64,000 nt of DNA, taken from contig OU452208.1 in assembly GCA_911728435.2 (NCBI GenBank), positions 5,828,001 through 5,892,000 on the forward strand. The letters are read 5' to 3'. A program made the position numbers and the translations under genes. Of the stretch, positions 22,307 through 32,113 are shown piece by piece. Source of the stretch: Apoderus coryli (lineage: Eukaryota; Arthropoda; Insecta; Coleoptera; Attelabidae). A model generated the notes under the pieces. It worked only from the letters and a program-made list of their open reading frames with translations, was not told the DNA's origin and searched no databases. Within the stretch, counting starts at the first letter, position 1. Each line of letters begins with the position of its first letter.

Positions 22307-23380
22307 TAAAAGGGACCATGTTAAGTATCTAGGCATTATAATTGATCAACAATTGAAATGGGATATTCAGATACAAACGTTGGTTAAAAAAATACGCTCT
22401 TTTTTATACATTTTTAAAAACACAACGAAAATTTTATCAACAAAAGAAAATGTATGTCTTTATTATGGTTTGGTAAAATCGTTGTTATCTTATGGAATTG
22501 TGGGTTGGGTGGATCATACAGAAGCAATCTTGAACCACTACTTATCATACAAAAAAGAATCTTAAAAATTATTTTTCATGTGGATATTGGTTATCCAACA
22601 GAAGAGCTGTTTAAGGTTGCTAATGTGTTAACTATTCGACAGATGTTTTATAAGAGTGCTGTAGTCCATCTTAATAAATCAAAACAATTTTTAGGAAAGC
22701 TTGATCATAATTATTTAACGCGTGAGAAAAAAAGAGATATTATTAGGGAACCTGTATGTAAAAAAGCAATCGGCCAGAGATCTCATGCATAAATTGGCCA
22801 TAAGGTGTATAATCAAATGCCATTAGAATTAAAGGATAAAATTAATTTCAAGAATTTTAAATTCAAACTAACATATTGGTTGAAGTCTGAATATATAGAA
22901 ACTTTACAATAATGTTACAGCTGGGTATCTATTTTTAAGGCTTTTTATATTGATACGTGGGATTTTTATTTGTGTATAACCTTCGATTCACTCCTACGGA
23001 TGGATGAAGGGGGAGAACGGGAGAAAAACATGTTCATTTCTAATTTTTTGTGTTCATTTCTAATTTTTTAAGAATAATTAAATGTTCATGTAAATTATAA
23101 AACATTATTGGGTAGAATAAGATACATTATTGAGGGTCTGATAGTGCGTGAGCAACCGTTTGGTGTCTGTTGGTGTTTGGAGGAAGCGGACAAACTTTTC
23201 CAAGTTTTTGCATCCTCTAGGCACCGCTTAGTAAAATCAGGGCGGTGCACATATAAGATTATCTTTGTTTCTTTATTATTATTTATTTTATTTATTTCGG
23301 CTGAGAGTAAAATAACATGTATATAGATTTTAAGTGGATTTTTGAAATAAATAAATTTGAATTTGAATTGAATTAACTGC
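22307..23380 (+). pseudogene. LINE RT C-terminus and 3' UTR, right of the P-like insertion
   Basis: Continues the LINE from 19705: VKYLGIIIDQQLKWDIQIQT, LYYGLVKSLLSYGIVGWG, IQKRILKIIFHVD, and after one frameshift (about 22500) and a stop, HKVYNQMPLELKDKINFKNF. A 3' UTR follows and ends near 23380 in ATAAATAAATTTGAATTTGA, a simple LINE tail. Confidence 0.8.
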
Positions 23381-23411
23381 TCTGTAGATACAAAAGTAAG
23401 CTATTGCTGTA

Positions 23412-24093
23412 CAGGGTGGGCAAATTTCGATGTTTTTATACGGTACAGCCTAAACCGTAATAGATAGAGCGAAACTAAGTGACACGTCACGTTCGATTTT
23501 TTGAGCCTAGTTTAATTCCGTAATCGGAGCGCGGCTAACTTGATTAGTTTTCTTTATACAGGGCGATTTTCATTTTTTGTCATTTTCTTTTTTCCTTTAT
23601 ATTTCAGTTGTTATTAGAGTTATGGGAAGCATTTATACATTCCATACATGTATATATATAGATATGTATATAACTTAACTAGGTGTATAAAATACCTACA
23701 TGCATAAAAGCCGTGACGTATTCGTTATGACATTAGACACCCTCCAATTAGAATTGGTCAAGGTCACAAATTCACCCATCCATTGTCTAACATTATTCTC
23801 GGTAAATAGATTAGCTCTATATTTTCTAGGACTCAGTTCAAAATATTTATAATCCAAAGGTAACAAATTTAAAATTCAAACACGCATAACCACAACTGAA
23901 CCCAAATAAACAAAATAAATCTGTTTAAAAATTACATTCCGTACGCGCATATTGCACTTGACGTTTATTGGCTTGAATTTTTAATCGGACCAATAATGGG
24001 ATAAAGCTAGGTGCCATATACATGTATGGAATGTATAAATGCTTACGGTATAGGATGTATACCGTATAAAAACATCCGAAATTGTCCACCCTG
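23412..24093. mobile_element. Palindromic MITE, TA-CAGGGTGGGC ends
   Basis: 682 bp between TA dinucleotides. The ends are inverted repeats (CAGGGTGGGCAAATTTCGAT, left, against ATTGTCCACCCTG, right). Subterminal inverted blocks also match: GCATTTATACATTCCATACA at 23630 and its complement at 24016, and GTCATTTT/ATACGGTA. Non-coding. Confidence 0.82.
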
Positions 24094-24659
24094 TAGAATA
24101 AATTTAGTGTAAAATTTATATACAAATGATTGTAACAAATCGCCTATAATAAATTTTATTTTGAATAATAAATAGCGTAATCTGTAACAGGGAAGTTGTT
24201 AAAATTAAAGATTTATTGTTTATTATGTTGGTTTATAATATTGTAATAACCTATTGTTTCTGACAAAAATAAATAGTTCTACAATCAGGCTAGGTGACTG
24301 TAAAATATTATTCCAGATTACAGGTAGGTGGATTTTCTAAGGCATTGCTTTCAACCAAACGCGTGAAACAAACACGAAATTTGAATTTTAGATTGTATTA
24401 TAAAACTACACACTATATAGCGAGCGGCCTTTAAGAATTCTATTTATATAAAATTGTATGCCTCACTGATTAACCATTTTCTGGTATTACCAGTGCTGTA
24501 ACTTCAAAATATGAGTCCAGAGGCAGGATTTTTTTTGGGGCCCCTTCTTTAAGTCACGGTTAGAAACTATAATTAACTGTTCTAAAAATTTTGATTAAAT
24601 ATAACGATCATAATTAGTATTACTTTATAGAAGGTGGCAATCTGTTAGATTTCGTCAAC
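24094..24659. other. No gene seen
   Basis: A+T-rich. Contains no recognised coding block or repeat end. Confidence 0.4.
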
Positions 24660-24935
24660 TTGAGCATCATCATTATCAGTCTCGCTGTCATCATCTTGTC
24701 CTAAAGTTATTATAATGTGTTCAATTTCCTCCAAAATTCTTCTTCCAACTCCATAACATGTTGGCAAAACCTATTCCAATCATTACTGGATATTAAGAAC
24801 TTCTTTTAATGTAGTTTGGTTGAAATTTTCGGTTGGATTGCGGGTTCTTATATATTTAATTTAAGTTTTGCGTAAGTTAACTCTATTGGATTTAAGTCGC
24901 ACATATACTGAGCCGTTCTAAGAGATGTTTTTTTA
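24660..24935 (-). pseudogene. Tc1/IS630 transposase C-terminal relic
   Basis: Minus strand: QYMCDLNPIELTYAKLKLNI, a stop, then NPTENFNQTTLKEVL, CYGVGRRILEEIEHIII and an acidic tail DDDSETDNDDAQVDE. The Y-M-C-x-L-N-P-I-E block carries the last catalytic Glu of IS630-type transposases, and acidic C-tails are common in this group. Only the last 90 residues remain. An inverted relative may be the 49.8-50.3 kb element. Confidence 0.72.
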
Positions 24936-25313
24936 AATCGAACTACCCTGATTTTTTTAGCCAATAAAATTGCATATTTTTGTTCCTTTTAAAATATATA
25001 CGACACTTAATAGTTTTAGTTTTAGAAATATCAAAAATCGAGAGCGGTACTGAAAAATTTCTTGTTACGAGGATTTTTGGACACTCTGTAATTTTGGTAT
25101 AGTGTTAACTTCTGTCACGATTATGTTGTTAATCTTTAAAATACCAAAATTCTAAGTAGAGTCACTAAAAATTTCCAGTTTTGATGCCTTAATACACAAC
25201 AAACAATGTGTAAGCTTATATTTCTACAAGAACAAAGAAAAATTGTTTTGAACCTAAAACACTAAAGTAACAGAACACTAAAAATACAATAATATTTCAA
25301 ATAAATTTAAATA
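24936..25313. other. No gene seen
   Basis: A+T-rich; no recognisable feature. Confidence 0.4.
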
Positions 25314-25427
25314 GTAACATATTATGGTGCAACTATTATTTGTAGTTTTTCAAAAAATTATTCAAATGAGATATTGTTCAAAATATTTTTGAAAAACTAC
25401 AAAAAATGTTGCACCATTATATGTTAC
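25314..25427. repeat. 114-bp hairpin
   Basis: Arms of about 45 bases (GTAACATATTATGGTGCAAC ... AGTTTTTCAAAAA and its complement) with a loop of about 25 bases. Only a few mismatches. It could be a short palindromic MITE; size and pairing would also allow a small-RNA hairpin if transcribed. Confidence 0.75.
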
Positions 25428-25574
25428 ACGACAAAACATTAATGGGATCGAAAAAAAAAACAATTATTATTATAAAACATTTATTATTAAAATAGAAACG
25501 CACAATTAGCAATATTAGTTTACATTTTAATTTAGTCAAAAAGTAGATAGTAGGTACACAATAAAGTTTATAAT

Positions 25575-26217
25575 TTAAAAACATAAATAAAATAACAGGC
25601 AGCTTGGACTAGTTACGTTCTTGGAATATTCTTTCGATGTGCTAGGGCTAGGCATGTCATCGATGACCATGGGGTAACTTGTACTAGGGTCACCGACGGA
25701 TTCCTTTGATGTGGTAGGTCCAGTACTTATGTCTATGTCATAAGTAGAGGGTTCCAATTTTCTTCGTTATGGACCAGGTGCCTCCTCTATAAATTCAATT
25801 ATTTCATAAAAACATGTACCACTTTTAATAGAGGTGCGTGGTTTTCTTACCTGTATTAAGATGTAATATTGGTGTTGCATTCCATTTAAGGTATCTTCGA
25901 CATCCAAACTGTAAATCATCCGGAACAAAATGTTTCGCACACACTAGATAACTTTTAAGTAGTTTATCAAAGGGAATGTTAAATAAACGGGGGTTGTTTA
26001 TATTTGCCAACCACTTTATTAGCATTTCTGGTTCTTTATTAGGGTTCGGAAATCGGAAAAAACTACCATTCTTAGTCTCACAGTTCGGAACACAACATTT
26101 TTTTTTGCCGGCCGAACTTCTCGAACAAAAAGAGCCATAATAATTAAAATAGCACACACTGAACGCAATTTTTATGCACAATTTACAACTAAACAAACTT
26201 TTAAACAAGACTCGCAC
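25575..26217 (-). pseudogene. THAP-domain protein fragment with a nonsense codon
   Basis: Exon 25851-26217 encodes a THAP zinc finger: KKKCCVPNCETKNGSFFRFP (first Cys pair), MLIKWLANINNP, LLKSYLVCAKHFVPDD (Cys-x-x-His), then LKWNATPILHL, ending at donor GTAAG. A 64-bp intron with acceptor ATTTATAG leads in the right phase to EEAPGP, a TAA, and RRKLEPSTYDIDISTGPTTS in the same frame, a Ser/Thr linker usual after THAP fingers. The single TAA in place of a CAA-like codon suggests recent loss. The start is uncertain; the first Met of the frame (26217) is followed by a hydrophobic stretch atypical for THAP. No catalytic region follows. Confidence 0.75.
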
Positions 26218-26949
26218 TCTTTTTTCAAACTCTTAACGCAAAAAATCATATTAAGACTTGAAATTATGCCACACCCTTTTGTGGGAAATACGACTATAAC
26301 ATATGTTTTTTGGGTAATACCAACACTTTTTAAACATAAAATAGGGGTATGTTTAAAAAAAAAATTTTTTTGGCGGCACCTAGCGATAGGAAGTCAAACT
26401 AAGCGTAGTAGAACAGACAGTTTTCTTCACTTTTCGTTTGCAGCGCCTCTCGTGACTGGTCGCATAGTTAAAAACAGTGTTCCAGTCTCTGCCATTTAAG
26501 TTAATCAATATTACTACGAGGGGCGGCAACAATTGCGGGGAAGAACTCAGTTTCCACCAATTGCGACTTGAACACCGGCTTGGCGACAAAACGTGCGAGG
26601 GTCTACGCACCAATTAGGATCATTCAGGCGGCCTCTAACTACCTATTTCGCGTGGTATTGCCAATTTTACAGAAGATCGTAATTTCTTTTCCCTATTTTA
26701 AAATTCAGAGGTAAAAATTTTAGTTATTAAATAAAAATAAAACAAACATCCACTTAAAAATGCTGAGCTTTTTTCATTATTATAATTTGTAATTGTAAAA
26801 AATCGATTTTCAACTTAATACTGCTTCTTTTCTAGAACTAGTGATTTTTTGTAGTTAAATTTGGCAATATAAGACTTTTTTGTCCGCATTCCTTGCGTTG
26901 TCACAGATTCGTTTGCCAAGCAATATTTCTCGGTGAGCCCCGCGCGACT
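26218..26949. other. No gene seen
   Basis: Contains a G+C-richer patch (about 26430-26640) with overlapping open frames on both strands and no recognised domain. Confidence 0.4.
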
Positions 26950-27395
26950 CTGTCCAAGATAAGAATGGTCTAACCTTGAAATCTTGGAAACGGTAGGAGT
27001 TAGAAGTCGGTTAAATTAGAGAAAAGTTGTACAATTTAAACACCTTTTAAAAGGTGTTTTGAAAATTAGACTAACTTTAGTCGTTTTCGAGAATTTTTTG
27101 CGATTTTAGTTCAGACATCATTTTTACAGATATAAAAAAGTGAAAAGCACTTCCTTATTGTTACTTTTTGAGGAGAAAAAGATAGCTTCTACAAATTTTT
27201 ACTACGACGTTTCGTTTTTGAAAAACCATCATCAACTTTGTTTTTTTTAAATACGGCCCTAGATTTGTTACTTTTGATTTGTTAAAGCCATTTTCAATTC
27301 CAAAATAGGTGGTATATCACACGTAATGGTTTGAACAAGTTTTTTAGCTGTTATTTAAAATTATTCAAAAAAAATCGCCATAGTTTGGCACTTAT
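26950..27395 (+). repeat. Repeat family R-CCAAGATAAG, copy 2
   Basis: Begins CTGTCCAAGATAAGAATGG and shares block order with 15136-15520, including GTTACTTTTTGAGGAGAA and CGTTTCGTTTTTGAAAAACC. It is longer than copy 1 in the first third. Confidence 0.75.
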
Positions 27396-27545
27396 TTTGC
27401 GTAAAACATTCATTTGAGAAAGGCTTTTTTTTAATAACTTCACACAAATTTCAACTAAATGTACAAAACCGCGTACAGAATTAAATGTTGTACTGAGAGA
27501 GAAATAAATTGGCAAATAATAATAAATAATTGTGAATAACGACAA

Positions 27546-27660
27546 AATAATAATAATAATAAATTACTTTATTGTGATTATAATTTTTACAATAAATTAC
27601 ATTATCAAAAGAGGCGAAGCTTAGGCGTAGCCTCTTATCATTAATAATCTACATAAATAG
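27546..27660 (-). mobile_element. LINE 3' end with (ATT)n tail
   Basis: On the minus strand a GC-containing 3' UTR with a hairpin (GAGGCTACGCCTAAGCTTCG, CCTC) runs into CACAATAAAGTAATTTATTA and an ATT-repeat tail at 27546-27562. No coding part is visible. Confidence 0.55.
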
Positions 27661-28276
27661 CTATTTTCTACCCACAGTTTTGACCCAAAAATATTGAATA
27701 AAAAAGTACCTACTGTGTTTTGGTTATTCTGCTCATAATAATTAATGACATACTTAAAAAAAGATTCTGTTTACACGATACCTATTTAAGAGATGCAGGA
27801 ATGTGTTTAAGGCACTTTATATTACTTACTATATTGATATTGCTTCTAATTTACATAAATGACCATACATAATAAAATAATATGGCTATTAATACCGATG
27901 CCTTTCTTTCAAAAGAATCATAAGAGGATTCGTGAATATACTCACGGAAAAAAGAAATACTTGAATTAAAGTAAAATGCATTGATTTAAAAGAACTCTTG
28001 ATTTTGATATGAGTCGAAGAAATATCTCTTATTGATTTGGAAACATTGTTTCTTTGGGACGATTGTTATAAAATAAAAATCATGTATTTAATATGAGTAC
28101 ATAGTACCTATATACTTCACGCCATAAAACTATGATCCTTATGCCTATTAAAAGATCCAATTAAAGAACTCGTGTATTTAAAATACGTATCAGTCTTTGT
28201 ATAATAAACTTTGGAACTTTACCATAAAAAAAAATAATATTTGAAATTAAGAAAAACAAGCCTTCAATTGTATGTA
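27661..28276. other. No gene seen
   Basis: A+T-rich spacer; nothing recognised. Confidence 0.4.
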
Positions 28277-29558
28277 CGAGGATTGCCTTTTTTATTTCGA
28301 GATTTGGCAACCCTGGTGTTGCAATCTGGCAACTGACAGCTCTATCGTAAAGTTGAGCATTTTTGAGGTTATACGTACTCAGAACGTTTTGACATACGAG
28401 CGCTATTTGTATTGTTTACAGTAACTTAAAATATTCATCTCGGCCCAAAAATGGAATTAAATCGTGAACATTTACGTACGATTATTTTTTACAACTTTCG
28501 ACGTGGATTAACTCAGCAACAGTGCATGGATGAACTTAATTCAATTTTTGGCGATGAAGCTCTATCAAGGCCCAGTGTTTATCGATGGTATTGTGAATTC
28601 AATCGTGGCCGTAGTTCACTCCAAGACGAATTTCGTGAAGGTCGTCCAAAATCAGTTGTTGTTCCGAAAACCATTGATGCTGTGCCCGAACTGATATTGG
28701 AAGATCGTCATGTGACCTATCAAGAGATTGAGACAACCTTAGGCATTCGTGGGACCAGCATACATTCAATATTGCATAAACATTTGAAATTTGTTCGCGT
28801 TGGATCCCACACAATTTGTCAATCGCTCAAAAAAAGGCTCGTGTCGATTGGTCGAAAGAAATGCTCAAAAAATACCATCCCGGTGCTTCGAAACACGTCT
28901 ATGACATCGTGACAGGTGATGAATCGTGGATTTACGCGTATGAGCCCGAAAGTAAACAGCAGTCGACTGTATGAGTGTTTCAAGATGAGCCAAATTCAAC
29001 AAAAGTTGTTCGCGCACGAAGCACTTCCAAGCAAATGGTCGCCAGTTTTTTCGGAAAAACTAGACATGTCGCAACCGTACCACTAGAACAACGCAGAACA
29101 GTCAATTCTGAGTGGTACACAACCATTTGTTTGTCAGTTGTCTTCCAAGAAATCAGGAAAACCAACCGCCGAAGACGGATCACTCTTCACCACGACAATG
29201 CCAGCTTCCACACATCGGCTCAAACAACTGCATTTTTGAGCACCAAAAACATCGATTTGATGAGTCATCCGCCGTATAGTCCTGACTTGGCACCGAATGA
29301 CTTCTTTTGATTCCCGTACGTAAAAAACAAACTGAGATGTCAACGTTTTTCGAAACCTGAAGAAGCGGTTGCTGCATTCAGAATGCATGTTTTGGAGATA
29401 CCTCAATCGGAGTGGCAAAAGTGCTTCGACAATTGGTTCAAACGCATGCAAAAGTGTATAGATCTTCTTAGGAAATATTTTGAAAAACAATAAAGTGAGT
29501 TTCGATGATTAATATTTGTTTTTGTTCTCTAATCCTGAAATACAAAAGGCAAGCCTCG
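28277..29558 (+). mobile_element. mariner element with both ends (inactive)
   Basis: 1,282 bp between TA dinucleotides, with ends CGAGGATTGCCTTTT and its inverted match AAAAGGCAAGCCTCG. It holds one mariner transposase pseudogene. Shorter relatives lie at 7924, 43759 and 56612. Length is right for a full mariner. Confidence 0.95.
28451..29491 (+). pseudogene. mariner transposase (frameshifted), DD34D
   Basis: Starts MELNREHLRTIIFYNFRRGL, with paired HTH blocks (SRPSVYRWYCEFNRGRSSLQ; YQEIETTLGIRGTSIHSILH). The frame shifts near 28785, where the K-K-I-C-S-R-W block is damaged, and is recovered as TGDESWIYAYEPESKQQ in another frame. An internal stop follows before FQDEPNSTKVVRAR. ITLHHDNASFHTS carries the second Asp and SPDLAPNDFF the third, then FFEIPQ-type C-terminal residues WFKRMQKC. 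The three catalytic Asp codons remain, but breaks make it non-functional. Confidence 0.93.
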
Positions 29559-30496
29559 TATGTCGCATTTTTAAAGTGAGCATTTAATGTGTTTACTTTG
29601 TTTTTTTCCATCCTTCGTTTCTAAATAACTTGTCTTTAAATTTAATAATTTTAAACTAAGATCACGGATTCTTTAATGCGAAATATCCATATCTTCTTCT
29701 TAAATATACACACAATTTAAACATAATAAAATTCCATTTATTATTTAAAACAAATTACTTGTTTAAACGAATAATTTTGTCTCAGCAAATTTAAGGAACC
29801 GAAATATCTGCAAATAAGCATAATGCTTTAGGTTGAATGTTTTAAATTTGTTTAAATAAAAGACACTTCTTTTTTTTTTTATTCTTGACATGAAAAAAGT
29901 GATTTTATTGTAAACAAATATTTTTTAATTAAACACACAATCATTGGAACTAAGTAAATAGTTTTAAAGTGATCAAATGCCTTATTTTAAGGTAGATTTT
30001 TTTTTCCGTGTATTTTTGTTAGCTAGGTTGTAATATTATCTTATAACAATCGTGCTTAGTAACGGTATTTATGCCGTAAAAATGAATTAGTTAAACAATA
30101 AACCGGCATCAATAAGTATCTATTATTTGTCTAAACGAGTATGTAATAATTATTTATAGCTTAAATATTAAGTAGGTATTGGGATTCAAATTGGTTTCAC
30201 TAACAACCTAACGGTGTTGCATTTAGGCTATTACTACTTTTGATGAATCAATGTGATTAATTACTACTCGTATTCAATATATATATATATATATATTCGG
30301 CAAATGAGAACAACTAACTCAGTGGCGTGCGGTGAAATTTTGGAGATAGCAATCGACTAACTAAAGCAACTTAATTCATAAATAGATAGATGTATGATTT
30401 CTCGAAAGCATTATTTAATATGATTAATCGTGATTTTCTTTTGTCCAAGTTGAAGTATTTTAATTTCCTGATGTAATCCATTACATCTATGTCATA
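29559..30496. other. No gene; (TA)n tract
   Basis: A+T-rich. A pure TA microsatellite occupies about 30275-30296. No other structure recognised. Confidence 0.5.
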
Positions 30497-30635
30497 ATAG
30501 TATATTACGTAATAAGTGTTGTAAAAAGCATTTGTTGAATGGAAAAGTTACGCACGACGCCGCGTAGCGGCGAGTGCGTAATTCTATGAGTGCGTAATCG
30601 CATTACAACACGTATTACGTACTATACTTTTTCTA
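30497..30635. repeat. Palindrome flanking Crypton element A, left
   Basis: Outer arms AGTATATTACGTAATAAGTG and TACGTATTACGTACTATACT-like complement enclose a second palindrome (TTACGCACGACGCCGCG/ CGGCGAGTGCGTAA). The right arm runs straight into the Crypton inverted end TTTTTCTACGACTG. Confidence 0.7.
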
Positions 30636-30905
30636 CGACTGTCTTTAAATGCCTTTATTATATGTTCAATCATGATTTGACAATGTAGTACATTATAATG
30701 CTGTTTTTCATTTACCCGTGCACAATAAATAATTGCTAGGCAACTAGTGGGAAAATTTATTACGCACGGCTAAATTACCTAGTAATAACAAAAGTAGCGT
30801 GGGCCATGAAAACTCACGATAGCAACGCCGACAATACAAACACACCAAATTGACAGTTTAACCTATTTATAAATTTCGAAGCTGTCAAAACTATTTAGGT
30901 ATATA

Positions 30906-31301
30906 ATGAACAGTGATAGTGAATTTACTTTAACACCACCTAATATTATAGAAGCCGCAAATAATGCAACGTTACATTTGGTACCTGAGAAATCTAAAGC
31001 AAAATACACTATTGCGTATAATGTATTCATGGACTGGTGCAAACAAGAAAAAACTAGTTCGTATTCAGGGAATGTTCTGCTTGCTTACTTTGGTAATATA
31101 TCTAATAAATTTAAATCTTCCACGTTATGTGCACAACACCTTTTATCAAAAGTAAGTTTTGCAATGTCTTTATGTTTAGTAAGTAATTCAAAAATGCTAA
31201 AAAACTTAGGAAGTCAGTGGCAAATTGTTACAATAAATTTAACCACCCAAACCAATATAAAGGGCATTAATGTGGACTTTAATATATTATTTACTTATTA
31301 A
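30906..31301 (+). pseudogene. Crypton tyrosine recombinase, N-terminal part only
   Basis: Starts MNSDSEFTLTPPNIIEAANN and continues KSKAKYTIAYNVFMDWCKQE then YSGNVLLAYFGNI, the SAM-like core-binding domain of Crypton-type tyrosine recombinases. Compare the related copy at 34279, MSSDSEIENLTPFNISEIAE ... KYKFTYQRFMEW ... SENVMMAYF. After about residue 80 the sequence diverges and the catalytic R-HxxR-Y domain is absent. The 131-residue open frame is therefore a fragment. Confidence 0.78.
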
Positions 31302-31348
31302 CGAATGTTTTTTTTTTGATGAAATAAATATATCAAATGCTAAGAAAG

Positions 31349-31497
31349 AAACCTTTCTGGACACTTGGCGAAAGGGCTATACAAAGTTTTTGCTACTATT
31401 GTAATTTTGACATTAGTAAGTATATGAGATCTAAACCTTCCTGGACACTTGGCGAAAGGGCTATACAAAGCTTTTACTACTATAGCAATTTTGATAT
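31349..31497 (+). repeat. Two-unit tandem repeat, 84-bp period
   Basis: The block AAACCTT.CTGGACACTTGG followed by CGAAAGGGCTATACAAAG occurs at 31349 and again at 31433, about 63 bp matching in each. Confidence 0.85.
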
Positions 31498-31814
31498 AAA
31501 TATTTAATTGAAGTATTATGAATTAATAAACGAACCTTCCATCGAGAGCAAATAAAGAAAATGTAAATAATCTAAATGCATTCTTTAAAAAAACGGACTC
31601 TAGTCCCACAAAGATTATTTTGAATAATTGTACCAACGTTACTTTAAATATTACTTATTAATAAATAAGTGGAATACTTCTTTTGTAATTACTGTATTTT
31701 TTTTTTTTAATTTAGAACAATACAGTTGTTCTGAGTAAACTTTGTAGTTTTTTTAATGTATTCAAAAGGATACTATTGAAGCATCCTGTATATTAAAGCA
31801 GTCGTAGAAAAAGT

Positions 31815-31945
31815 ATAGTGTGAAACTCACATGAAATGACCATTTCCTACTCGTATGATTTGCAGCACTCGCCTGCGGCTCATGCTGCAAACGATCATAC
31901 TCGTAGGAAATGTATGTCATTTCATGTTCGTTGCACAATATACTA
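31815..31945. repeat. Palindrome flanking Crypton element A, right
   Basis: Outer arms AGTATAGTGTGAAACTCACA...CATTTCCTACTCGTATGAT against the complement, closed by an inner hairpin TTGCAGCACTCGCC / CGGCTCATGCTGCAA. A copy without the inner hairpin flanks the deletion derivative at 42613-42727. Confidence 0.75.
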
Positions 31946-32113
31946 TTACCTACGACCTACTTATTCACACAACATTATTTAGTTCTAGTTTTCCATCTGA
32001 ACTGGTAACAATATCAATAATTTAAGAACGTGATAACATCAACGAGGAAGGTATTTATTGTAATAATTCTACAGTATGATTATTTAAATTTACAAATGTT
32101 ATTTTTTATTATA

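Larger units (their letters stand above)
30623..31820 (+). mobile_element. Crypton-like element A (truncated)
   Basis: Bounded by 22-bp inverted ends, ACTATACTTTTTCTACGACTG and its complement at 31799-31820. The tyrosine recombinase start is present at 30906; the catalytic part is missing. Between 31349 and 31500 is a two-copy tandem repeat. A deletion derivative with the same ends occurs at 42168-42630. Confidence 0.72.

Noticed and set aside
30275..30296. (TA)n tract as an origin or promoter
   Set aside because: A simple microsatellite of this length is common in A+T-rich insect DNA.
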